DNA of 64,000 bases from Syngnathus acus (taxonomy: Eukaryota > Chordata > Actinopteri > Syngnathiformes > Syngnathidae). Below, piece after piece: positions 42,101 through 51,900 of the stretch. The notes beneath the pieces were generated by a model. The model did not search any database. It was not told where the DNA came from and saw nothing but the letters and a program-made list of their open reading frames with translations. Where the stretch lies: contig NC_051101.1 of the NCBI RefSeq assembly GCF_901709675.1, positions 9,072,501 through 9,136,500 of the forward strand, in the 5' to 3' direction. The translations under genes and the position numbers were made by a program. The stretch's first letter is position 1; each line of letters begins with the position of its first letter.

Positions 42101-43744
42101 TACTGTGGACACTGAAAATAAGATCTACTGTGTTAAAGACTACCACAGGTGGGCATCATCTCTCTTTCTGTTCACAATATCTACATGGCCGCCATTTTGT
42201 TGCGATATTATAAAGGAGTTGACAGTGACACGCTATGTGAAATGTCATCTCAAATACCATGAGTGCAGGGGGAAAAAAATAACATTTTACAGGCGACGGA
42301 ATAATCTCAAACCATAGAGATGCTCTGTAGTAATTCTCAGCACATATATTGTATAGTCTGCCAAAAGCTGGCTGCCACAATCCGGACAGCTGTTGGAAAG
42401 CTGCTTTCTGCTCAGCAGAGTCCAAAGTGTTCTCAGCACAGTGAGTGCACAGTTGACCGCTGGTCGATAGTCTAGCCTGTGCACACTAGGACATTGTTTG
42501 TCTTAACTCCCGCTTCCCACCATACGCTCACGTAAAAAAACATTTTTCGATTTATCTAATAATGCTTCACGTTTGTGGGTGAGCCTTGATATCTGCAAAG
42601 CTGGCATCTGCTCAGTCAGATGAAAAATCAGAATCTAGTCTGAAGAGGAAAACCACTTGTGGCTCAACTTCAAAAGCTGGGGATGAAAAGCATGGAATGA
42701 AAGCTCTGTAGTTAGATTGGCTCAGTTTAGCACTGTAAAACATGTAAAGCAAATCTATTGAAGGTGTTTTTTTTCTTGACTCTTCATTCCAGGGTGCTGG
42801 CTCCCAAATGTGCCTCATGCAAACAGCCCATCCTTCCATCTGAGGTAAATCTGTCTAATGATGAAATCTTATCTCATCCTTCTAATTTCTTTAGGGTACG
42901 TTAATTGCCCAAGATATATTGGCTAGTTTCAGCATGAGAAGAAATGAAGAATAATTGGACATGTTGGCACAAATGTCCTAAATTGGCACTGGCTATAGTG
43001 GAATATAATTTCAATTGATATTTCTCACAACTAAAAATAAAAGATGATGGAATTATGGAGCAAAGTGAGGTGAATGTTCTATTTGCTCAAAAAAACACAC
43101 CAATTTGAGCTCTAAGGTCATAAAGTGAGGAGGTGGCAGGCAGGCTGAAGTTGAAGCAAATGATACTCCCATGTAGACGGGCTTCAGCTGTATCAATGTC
43201 CCAGCAGGGCTCCGATGAGACCGTACGTGTCGTTTCCATGGACAAAGACTATCATGTGGAATGCTATCACTGCGAGGTGGGTAATAACACACTCCAAGAC
43301 TGCAATGTAGATTATCTGCAAACACAAAAACACTTAGGGGCTTCAAGCAAGGCCCTGCTCGAAACAGCTCATGATTAGACATCATAATGATCCCTGATCT
43401 TAATTACAGCCGTGACAGTAATTATATGCCACTGAGCCGAGCTGAGCTCCTATGCAATATCTCATCACGGCTCCCGTCGTTTTACTCGCTTTCTGCTGGA
43501 AATATGATTTACTGTTGCTTCCATTCAAGAGAAAATAAGCAACAGCTGATTGTGATTTGTCAAAGAAATAATAATGCTGATCCGCCTCTTCGTTGTTGAC
43601 TTTCAGGACTGTAAGATGGAGCTGAATGACGAGGAGGGACACCGCTGCTATCCTCTGAATGGCCATCTTCTCTGCCACGCCTGTCACTTGAAGCATATTG
43701 AGCCAGGCAGCTCCTCATCCTTGGCCAGCAGCGCCTCCTATTAA
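32044..43744 (+). CDS. limd1: LIM domain-containing protein 1 (Ajuba/zyxin family), 8 coding exons
   Basis: A scaffold that shuttles between junctions, P-bodies and nucleus. In mammals it links PHD2 and VHL to HIF-1alpha, restrains LATS in Hippo signalling and supports microRNA silencing. Coding exons: 32044-33151, 37572-37673, 40850-40917, 41577-41639, 42018-42148, 42793-42844, 43208-43276, 43607-43744; total 1731 bases, 576 residues (human 676). All junctions are GT-AG and in phase. The start CCAAAATGG is the first ATG of the leader and has strong context. Residues 1-60 match human LIMD1 nearly throughout; residues 61-350 are a Ser/Pro-rich, poorly conserved region about 100 residues shorter than in human. 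The last 205 residues form three LIM domains. The C-terminus ends SASY instead of the histidine-rich human tail. The N-terminus excludes the paralogues ajuba and wtip. Confidence 0.97.
33811..34056. mobile_element. Miniature inverted-repeat element, copy 2
   Basis: A 246-bp relative of the element at 12.5 kb in the same orientation, flanked by TA on both sides. Left end CCGTACTTTCCGCACTATAA, right end TTATAGTGCTGAAAATACGG. It keeps more of the nested hAT-like fragment (GGCCCGCGGGCCAAAT) than copy 1, where about ten bases of it are missing. Elsewhere the copies differ at few positions. Confidence 0.85.
36838..36934. repeat. Tandem duplication with (TTGAC)n core
   Basis: Two units, 36838-36883 and 36884-36934. 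Each starts CAGTCACTTTATAAT, continues with ACTTG repeats and ends GCGTTTGTGA. The second unit has an extra pentamer. This looks like a young minisatellite seed. Confidence 0.9.
37572..40917 (+). CDS. limd1: limd1 coding exons 2-3: first LIM domain
   Basis: Exons 37572-37673 and 40850-40917. C372-x2-C375, H394, C397, C400-x2-C403, C421 and D424 supply the two zinc fingers. GACQAMG-type spacing and [17 protein letters not shown] match human. In family members this domain takes part in partner binding (for example VHL/PHD2 and LATS). Confidence 0.96.
37674..40849. other. limd1 intron 2 (3.2 kb)
   Basis: A short (CA)n-like tract starts within ten bases of the donor (37680-37701), and a 14-base G run lies at 38957-38970. 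No gene or mobile element is recognised. Confidence 0.5.
41577..42148 (+). CDS. limd1: limd1 coding exons 4-5: second LIM domain
   Basis: Exons 41577-41639 and 42018-42148. [20 protein letters not shown] opens the domain at C437 and C440. [20 protein letters not shown] and [10 protein letters not shown] complete it. The zinc ligands are all present and the sequence is nearly identical to human. Confidence 0.96.
42793..43744 (+). CDS. limd1: limd1 coding exons 6-8: third LIM domain and C-terminus
   Basis: Exons 42793-42844, 43208-43276 and 43607-43744. [16 protein letters not shown] gives C497 and C500, and [17 protein letters not shown] and GHLLCHACH complete the fingers. After CHLKHIE the tail is short and serine-rich and ends at TAA 43742-43744. 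This tail is not conserved with human. Confidence 0.95.
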
Positions 43745-45060
43745 CGCCAGTGTGGGTGAAGGGAGACACCCGGTGGACGTTTTGGTGGAACTGTCACGGT
43801 GGAGCATGATCACAATTCTTGTTGTAGAGGATTGGTTGGAGGTCTCACTTCACGGATTCATAAAAGCTGTTATGAATTAAAAAAAAAAAAATCCAGTGCC
43901 CTTACAATGAAGACAAACAGTACGCCAAAGCTTTATTTGAATGCAGTACTAAATTCGTCACTTGGCAAAATGCCTTAAACTTCACTTTCACGCTTCTGCT
44001 TTGGTTTTACACATCTACTCTAACACGCAATACATCGTGACTTGAATATCACAAGTGAAGGAGCAAAGAAGTCTTCTAGTTTACTGCTTATTGCTGGTTC
44101 AATGGGTTACATAAACACGACAGCATGGTAGCCTCGTTTGTTAGTTTGTGTGCCTCACAGGCAGTTCTGCATCTGGCCCTTCCATGTTCTGCCCATGGAT
44201 TTATTTTTCTAGGTATTCGGGCTCCTTTCAACATTCCAAAAAAAAAGTTTCATTGAAGACTCGAAATTGTCCATTGGTGTGAGTGATTGTTTTCCTAAAA
44301 TGTTCCCTTGCAATTGGTTGGCAACAGGGCCGGGATGTACAATGGCCGAAAGTCATCTGGAATAGCTGCCAGCTATAGTGAAGACAATCAGTATTGATCT
44401 GTCATCAAACTTTTTCCACCAAGGACCACCTAAAAAATACTGCGAGTACCATAATCAAATACAGTATCACAATAGGACTATGTGGCTATCAAAAACTAGA
44501 GATAATCCTGTGCATTTGTGTTTGGGGACAGACAGCATGAAAAATATGTAGAACATTACACTCATAGGCAGAATGCAAAAGTTATTCTCTTCCATAGGCA
44601 ATATTTAATTATTAAATGATCATGTGGGAAAACTCTTGTAGATGCAGAGAGGCAAGTACAGTCATACAAAAAACTCTGTTTTGTATCATGTAAGCAAGAA
44701 TGCACATGATAGCTTTAGCTTTGAATTGTCTGTGTCACATGCACACTGTAAAGCACTTAGAATGCGGTTTGTTTTCTTGTCCCCCTATGAAGGTTGAAAT
44801 TTCTAATATAATTTGCAAGGAATTGTATATTTTCATGGACATGTTTTTGAATTTACTCTTTTGTCCTATCATTCATATATTGCACAAAAACTATCAATAT
44901 TGATTGGTTTGCAGTGTAACCATTTTGAGGTTGCCTCATTTGCTCTTTGTCATAATTTAAAAGTAATTTCAGGACTTACTGTATTTCATAGTCAGTTGTA
45001 GTTTAAGATAGAAAACATTGATGTGTTCAATTGAGTGATTGTATTTAATAAATTGTGCTG
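43745..45060 (+). other. limd1 3' UTR with polyadenylation signal
   Basis: AATAAA at 45047-45052 is followed by TTGTGCTGTAGG, a good GT-rich downstream element, giving a 3' UTR of about 1.3 kb. It contains a decayed SINE (44117-44395). An earlier ATTAAA in the A-rich stretch near 43876 is a weaker alternative. Confidence 0.5.
44117..44395 (+). repeat. Decayed SINE inside limd1 3' UTR
   Basis: Aligns by eye along its length with the common teleost tRNA-derived SINE: CAGCATGGTAGCCTCG head, GTGTGCCTCACAGGCAGTTC, ATGTTCTGCCCATGGAT, CATTCCAAAA, AAATTGTCCATTGGTGTGAG, and CAATTGGTTGGCAACAGG. It has heavy point decay, so it is an old copy. Confidence 0.7.
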
Positions 45061-45540
45061 TAGGCCAAACTGAAATGTATATATTTATTACAATGATATA
45101 TCCCAATCAAACATAGTTCCAGATAAATCCAGACTTTTTCTTATGTCCATGAACTCTGTTCTCTAGGTGTTTTTTTTTCTCTGTCAGAATGGCAACAAAA
45201 TCGGACTTGAACCACATTATAATCGTCAAGTCGAACATTGATTTTTTTGGTATGGTTAGTTTATAAACATAAATGAAAAAAAAAGTTTTTTAATTGAATT
45301 ATATAGTATACAACACGAATAAATTATACAAGGATGTACAGTCTACCAAACAAATACAATAAAATTAGAAGGCAAAAGCCAAAATGGAAAAAACAAAACT
45401 ATAGTCCGTGAAAGTACGTTTGATTTTTGGTTGCACCCTTTTAATTTTTTAATGAATCAACATTTTTACTTGTTCTCAAAAGAACATATTAATTTATTTA
45501 TTTATTTATTAGTGTGAATACTTTAGTCACGTTTGACAGT

Positions 45541-45960
45541 ACAGTACATCCAATCAGCACTCGTTAAATTCCGGACCGCCCCCACGGTCAACTCCCAGTG
45601 ACGTCATGTCGATCCTCCCCGTGCGGGGTGTGTGAGGAAAGCGTGTCAGCGTCCTGTGTGTTTACGCCTATGTGTGTCACTTTGGACAAGCACTTAAGGC
45701 GAGCTGAAAACCCAACGATGCATGTACTATAGATATTTTTGCATTGAGGGGGGAATTGACTTGACATGACAGGCCAAGGACGAAAGGGGCTTTGCAGTGC
45801 TGCGTGCACGGAGCCATGAATGAGCGCGTGCACGTATTCGGAGGTTTTCGAGGAAAAGTCCGCAGCTCATCTCGCTTCCTTCACGCCGCTTGTGATCCTT
45901 CACTGTCTCCTATTGTTACTTTTTTTTTTATAACGAAGTGATCAGCTATCATCGCTTAGC
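45541..45960 (+). promoter_or_regulatory. deptor promoter and 5' leader
   Basis: A CCAAT box (45550-45554), a GC-box-like ACCGCCCCCAC (about 45575-45585) and a perfect cAMP-response element TGACGTCA (45599-45606) lie within 60 bases. CpG-bearing sequence continues to the start codon. A TAA in frame with the start codon (45931-45933) shows the coding region does not extend further upstream within this exon. No TATA box is evident. The start site probably lies between 45630 and 45800. Confidence 0.55.
45816..45941 (+). promoter_or_regulatory. Upstream open frame in deptor leader
   Basis: An ATG in good context (GAGCCATGA) opens a 41-codon frame that ends with TGA 20 bases before the deptor start. 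It would be translated only if transcription begins upstream of 45816. The peptide has no recognisable character. Confidence 0.4.
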
Positions 45961-48900
45961 ATGGTTTTCGAAAGGTGAGTGAGTGAATCATGCAAATGCT
46001 GCTTGATAAAATGATGATGATGATACAATCAGCTCATTGTTGAGCGAATTGCACCGTTGATGTCCGTGTTGGCAGAGAGATGGACGCGATCGCCAACAGC
46101 ATGCAGAAGAAGGCTGCCGAGCTGGAGCGGCTGGCCGAGGTGCTCGTCACCGGGGAGCAGCTCAGGTATGTCGGGATTCTGTTCAAGACCATCATATCCA
46201 TCATTAAAAAAAACAAAAACATGGTGGACCCATTTTGGACTTGACACTCATTATTTTTTATTTCAATCATTTCCAGTTGTGGGAAGAAACAAAGTACTAG
46301 TTGATTTTTCTAGCGTTTGTAGTTTACTTGAGCATTTATTTGCATAACTTTTTACTTTTACTCCTTAGAAAACAGGACCTAAATTCAACTTACTGCACCT
46401 TTTTATTTTATTTTTACATCTGAAGCTCAAAGGCTTGAGTATCTAAAGACATTTCAGAGTCTACACTAACTTGCTCAACTTCTATTTATTAATTATGTAA
46501 ATGTTCTCACCAGCCCTCTATGCGTTTTGTATTTTGGACTCAACATGAACTCCCAGCCCTCCACTGGCCTGAATTCGAATGATTTTGTTTGCTTTACTAA
46601 CACTACATGAAGTGAGGGTGAACCCACTAAACCTCATAATGTCATAGATATCAGGGACTAGCATTGCCTAGTTGTGTTGACACGCCCTTTGACCTAGTGT
46701 TGAGTAAGGCCCCCCATTGCCATGGTGTGGTGGTCTATGAATTCAGCAATTAATAGTGTAGCAAAGCGTGGCAACAATGCCTGGAATTTCATCCCACCTC
46801 CCACCCTCTCCATTGAAATGAATTGTTCCTCCAATTTGGTTTATTTACTGTGACACGGCTAACATTCATCGCCACGCGAGAGTAATGGCTTGTGTCAGCA
46901 CAAAGTTCCCAGTCACTAAGCACCAGTGTATGTCTTTGTATGCTGTGTGTGTCAGTGTCCGTACCCCCAGCTGACCATGTGACTTGGTTTAGTGAGCAGT
47001 GGGTTGGCCTGTTGGCGATACAGAGTGCCCAAATTGCGATGCAAAAGAGTCCCGCTTTGTGCTGCTTAATTCTTTTGCAACATGTTTCAGCCTACCCAAA
47101 GATGCTTATCAACTAGTTTGGGAGGGATTGACACGGCAGTGGAAGTTACGGAGATGTACAATGTGGTTTCTGTAAGAGTTTGCAGTTTTGCACTCGTAGT
47201 TTATTGAGGATTTTTTTTTGCGGCGCCGCAAAAAAGGCTATTGCACTGATTATACCGTGGAGGTAATGAAAGTGCGGATAAAAGTTTCTTTGGTTAGCAT
47301 GTTTCCCTTTGTCAAGTGATCCCAGGTCAGAATCTTAGCTGAGGCCTTCCTGTTATCTTCTTTTGCATTTTTACCTCCTATGTGGATTTTATATATATAT
47401 ATATTCCCTCGTGGAGTTTTCTCAAGGTATAAAAACTAGGGGATCAAGAACGAAGCCTTGGTGCATGCCAAGGGAGGAAAAGGGAGTTGGGCCTTGAGAA
47501 GGTCATTGCAGTGAAATAGTGTGAAGGTAACGGATGTGTGGATTGCAAAAGATGTTCCTGAGACAGCAGCATAGTCGTGGTGCTGGTTTTTTTTTTTTTT
47601 TCAGGGTATTCTTGCTTCCTCCTACAGTCCAAAACCATGCATGTTAGAATTATGAAGACTCTGTCCATTGATTTCTATCTTTGTTTATGACCTGTGATTG
47701 CCAGGCAACCTGTACTGGGTGTAACATACCTTTCATGGCATACAGCGGTTTCTTTTTGTCTGCAATGCAAACTGGAAACTGTACTTTTGTCTCTTATCAT
47801 AGTCAGCGTGGGAGTTTGAAAAAGTATGCAGTGTAATGATTGACGCACTCCTTTGTTGACCTCCACTCCCTGCTGTGGCTTTCTGTCATCTAAACTGATA
47901 AAGAACTAGAGTATGTAAAAGCCAACTTTAACTTCTTGTCTTTGTGTCTCGTATTAGAGTTAATAAAAACTAATTAACTGACTAAAACAAAAATTGAAAT
48001 AATCCACTTTTGATAACAAAATAAAATGCTTACAGAAAAGAAAACTATCTATTCAATCCATCTAATCTATACCCGTATTCTCAGCAGTTTTATTTAACGG
48101 AATAACATAAAGTGGCAGCCAAATTCATAAACCCTTTTTTCTAAAAAAAAAAAAAAAAAAAAAATTGACACTTTATAATCAAGTGCGCCTTTACGTATAA
48201 ATATCAAATTGAAGTTCAATCAAGTTTGACTCATCTGCTGTCCCGGTTTGTTTTCCTCAATGTGATGTAATGCACCACATGACCCCGTGTGGCTTACTTA
48301 GAGAAATCTGCAAAAATAGATCATTTCATAAAATACACAACATTTTTCACCAAAAGGCCTATTATTAGCTCTGGCTTCCATGTACATTAGCTGCAGGTCA
48401 CAATCTGGCATTTTCGACTGCTCTTATGTAATGGAGCATCTTCAAAAGGCCCATTTGTTATTCTGCAACACAAGGAAGGTTTCCTTAGTATGTGAAAACA
48501 CTCTGTGGTCATGTCGGGCATAGGAACACTCTGTCTCGAGAAACGCGGGCATAAGAAGCACTCTGTGTACTCTTGAAAACCACAATGTCTAAATGCGACT
48601 TATCTGAGCTCATCTTGGATGGAAATGAGCTCTGTAGTCTTGTGAGACCGCATTGACTGTACATGAGATTTCCCTCTGAATGTCCTGACCTCACTTTATC
48701 TCTGTTCGCATAATTTAACAGGGAATTAAATGGAAAAGGCATGATGTGGGCGGAAGTCTTTTGGTGCCGGATTGTTTGCTCATCTGGGCTCTTGGCAGAC
48801 AGGCGCTTGCGTTGCTGGCAGACTTGGACTGTGATCATGAATTATGCAAAATGTTAGCCAGATATACGGAAAGTTGGATGTCTGGATGAGACTTTGACAT

Positions 48901-51900
48901 ACTCAAGTTTAGCAAGTGAAACCAGAACAAATTTATTTGACTGGTGGATGACTTGGTCTGGATGTGTCTGATTCTGGGCTACATTTAAAAAATTGGAAAA
49001 AATAACAATTCTACAAAAGCTAATATTATCTTCCAGGTTGCGGCTCCACGAAGCGAAGGTCATCAAGGATCGACGTCATCACTTGCGGACGTACCCAAAC
49101 TGCTTCGTGGGCAAAGAGCTGGTTGATTGGCTGATTGAACACAAGGAGGCCTCCGAGCGAGAGACGGCCATCAAGATCATGCAGAAGCTTCTGGACCAGA
49201 GCATCATCCACCACGGTGAAGCTGCAATGCTTTCAACCAGTTTTTGTGTAGCACAAGATGGCTAGTTTTGTTACTTCAATACTTTAGTTTTTTTTTTTTC
49301 ATACTGATATTTACCGTTGTATGCACTTTACTGCTAAACATAGATTAGCGATAGATTAGCAGCGTAAGAATATCTCATTGATATTTATGGATGGATGGAT
49401 GGATGGATGGATGGATGGATGGATGGATGGATGGATGGATGGATGGATGGATTTGGGTGGGTGGATGGATGGATGGATTTGGGTGGATGGATGGATGGAT
49501 GGATGGATGGATGGATGGATGGATGGATGGATGGATGGATGGATGGATGGATGGATGGGTCTGGGTGGGTCGGTGGGTGGATGGATGGATGGGTCTGGGT
49601 GGGTCGATGGATGGATGGATGGATGGGTCTGGGTGGGTCGATGGATGGATGGATGGATGGATGGATGGATGGATGGATGGATGGAGCTTGAAAACTTAAC
49701 CTTGTGCTGTTTGTGCATTTGCAGTGTGCGACGAGCACCGGGAATTCAAAGACATGAAGTTGTTCTACCGTTTCCGTAAGGACGACGGTACCTTTCCGTT
49801 AGATAGCGAAGCCAAAGTCTTCATGAGGGGGCAGAGGATCTATGAGAAGTACGTAGACAACACACATGCACAGCTTTTTGATGTCCTCCACACTGGAACA
49901 AATCAAACATTATTTCCATTGTGTTCAGCTCAATTAGTTTAAAAGCTTTTCAGGCATGAGGTTATTGAATTTCAATTAAGCGTATTTGTCCAATCAGGGC
50001 CGAGAAGAAGAACAACACGAATGGAACTGTTTTGTTTTTTCTTCAGCTTTTTGCCCATGATGTTGTTTGTACTTGATCTCCATCTTAAGCCCCATAGAGC
50101 TCAGTTTCAGATGTCATGGACTGAGATCCAGATCCGAACTGGGTTATTATGAATATTCAGGTCACGGCTGGCGGCTGCTTGCTTTGTGCCACTTTGAATA
50201 ATCCCAACCTGTACACTATGTTTACTCTTTGACGTGCACAACACGCTGTGTACCGTGTTGAGCTAACACCAACTGTTGACTTAACATATTTAAGCGGGGT
50301 GAATGACAACTGTGTACACAGTCACTTTTCACGGAACATTTCATCGACAATTTATGCACGCATGATGGGCAGAGAGCCTCTTCTAGCTAAAGTCCTACCC
50401 TGTCACCATATTAACAATTGACGTGTTGACTTTACATAAAGGTTCCTTAAATGTACCACAAGGAGAAAATAGAACTGCAAATTGTTTCGCCGCATGACCT
50501 TTATTGAACCTCCCTGAGAGGAAAGTGCTCCTAATTTATTTTCCCAGAATTTATGCCCTGCTGATCTAATGCACGTATTTTTCATTTAGTTTAATTTCAT
50601 CCATTAGGATTCTGAAAACAGTTCTTGACGAGCTTCTCAAAAGAGAACATTTGACACACAACAGAGGCGTTGACATCTGCAACGAGTCTTTATCAGTTCC
50701 ACAAGTAAACCACTCAAATGAATGCGACAAGAAAATGTGACAAAATTAACATGACACAGTAAAAAGAAAGACAACAGTGAAAGATCTCAATTATTTTTTG
50801 TTTTGGCAAATCTTTGCAGCTATTTTGTAATGTTGCAACAACAACAATTGTGCAACCTGAACTATCATGTCTCATACTTTGTTATGAACACATGATCTTA
50901 AATAATGTCAACATTGTTACTTTCCCTTACCAGGAGTTTCCAGTTCCCTGTGTTTTTGACTTTTAAGAACAAATGCAAGTTAGCTGTGGGATGCGGGAAA
51001 GCTTTAGTGAGTGATAAATGCACATAAAACAGAAAAAAATTGTGTGTTTAAGCGTATGGCTTTGACATGTGCGGGCATGTCCTGGTTGAAAGATGATTCA
51101 GCACGCTTTATTGTTTCACTCAATCGGTGACAGTTGTTGACTGACGTGTGTTTTTGTACACAGTCGGGTAAGAGTCAGCAATTCTGCCCTCCACATGTCT
51201 GTACTTGTTTTGTTTTTTTTGTTCCTAGTTTCGCTTACCCTACGCGACAAAAAAAGCAAAAATATAAATTTGAATTTTGCAGTTTCACACTGCAACAAAT
51301 GTCAATGTCAGTAATTAGAATATAGTCATTTATAGCTCTTGCACAAATGATATTATCATTTCCCAGCAGCTTAAAAGATTAGCGAGCTTCAAGGAATAAT
51401 GTTTTTCATCCCCAGTGCGTCCGGTTATTCAGATTATAAAGTCGGGAATGTGTCTGAGCCGCAAGTTTGGAAGGGGTTCCACTTTGGTGTTTTTATTTAA
51501 GAAAAAGTCATACTATGCCACTATTTTTTTTTTTTATAATTACCGACTACTTGTATATGTAATTGTGATTACAGAATCCCACACATTCACGAATAAATGT
51601 AAGAAACCAAAAACAAATACACTTTTCAACCTATTGAGAATAATTGTTCCCTCGAGTTCTCAATCTGATGCATTTACTGAATGTCTGGATTTTTCCTTCA
51701 TGGCCACTCACTAAAGCTCATTGATGTTGTCTAGGTTGATGAACACGGAGAACAGCATCATACAGAGCAGGGAGGAAGAAGGCGGAAACTTCGAGCGGAC
51801 GTTGGTAGCTTCCGAGTTCATTGATTGGCTCCTGCAGGAAGGGGAGATGGCGACCAGGGAGGAGGCGGAGCAACTTGGGCGGCGTCTACTTGAACATGGG

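Larger units (their letters stand above)
46166..49036. other. deptor intron 2 (2.9 kb)
   Basis: Contains a SINE fragment near 47.65 kb and a 22-base poly-A run next to a possible miniature-element relic near 48.15 kb. The rest shows no gene. Confidence 0.5.

Noticed and set aside
47697-47709. X-box-like ATTGCCAGGCAAC
   Set aside because: It lies inside a SINE copy, where the family sequence GATTGGCTGGCAACC explains it.
49356-49779. Overlapping open frames of about 100-130 codons on both strands rich in MDGW or HPSI
   Set aside because: They are produced by the ATGG tetranucleotide array, which has no stop codon in any frame. They are not genes.
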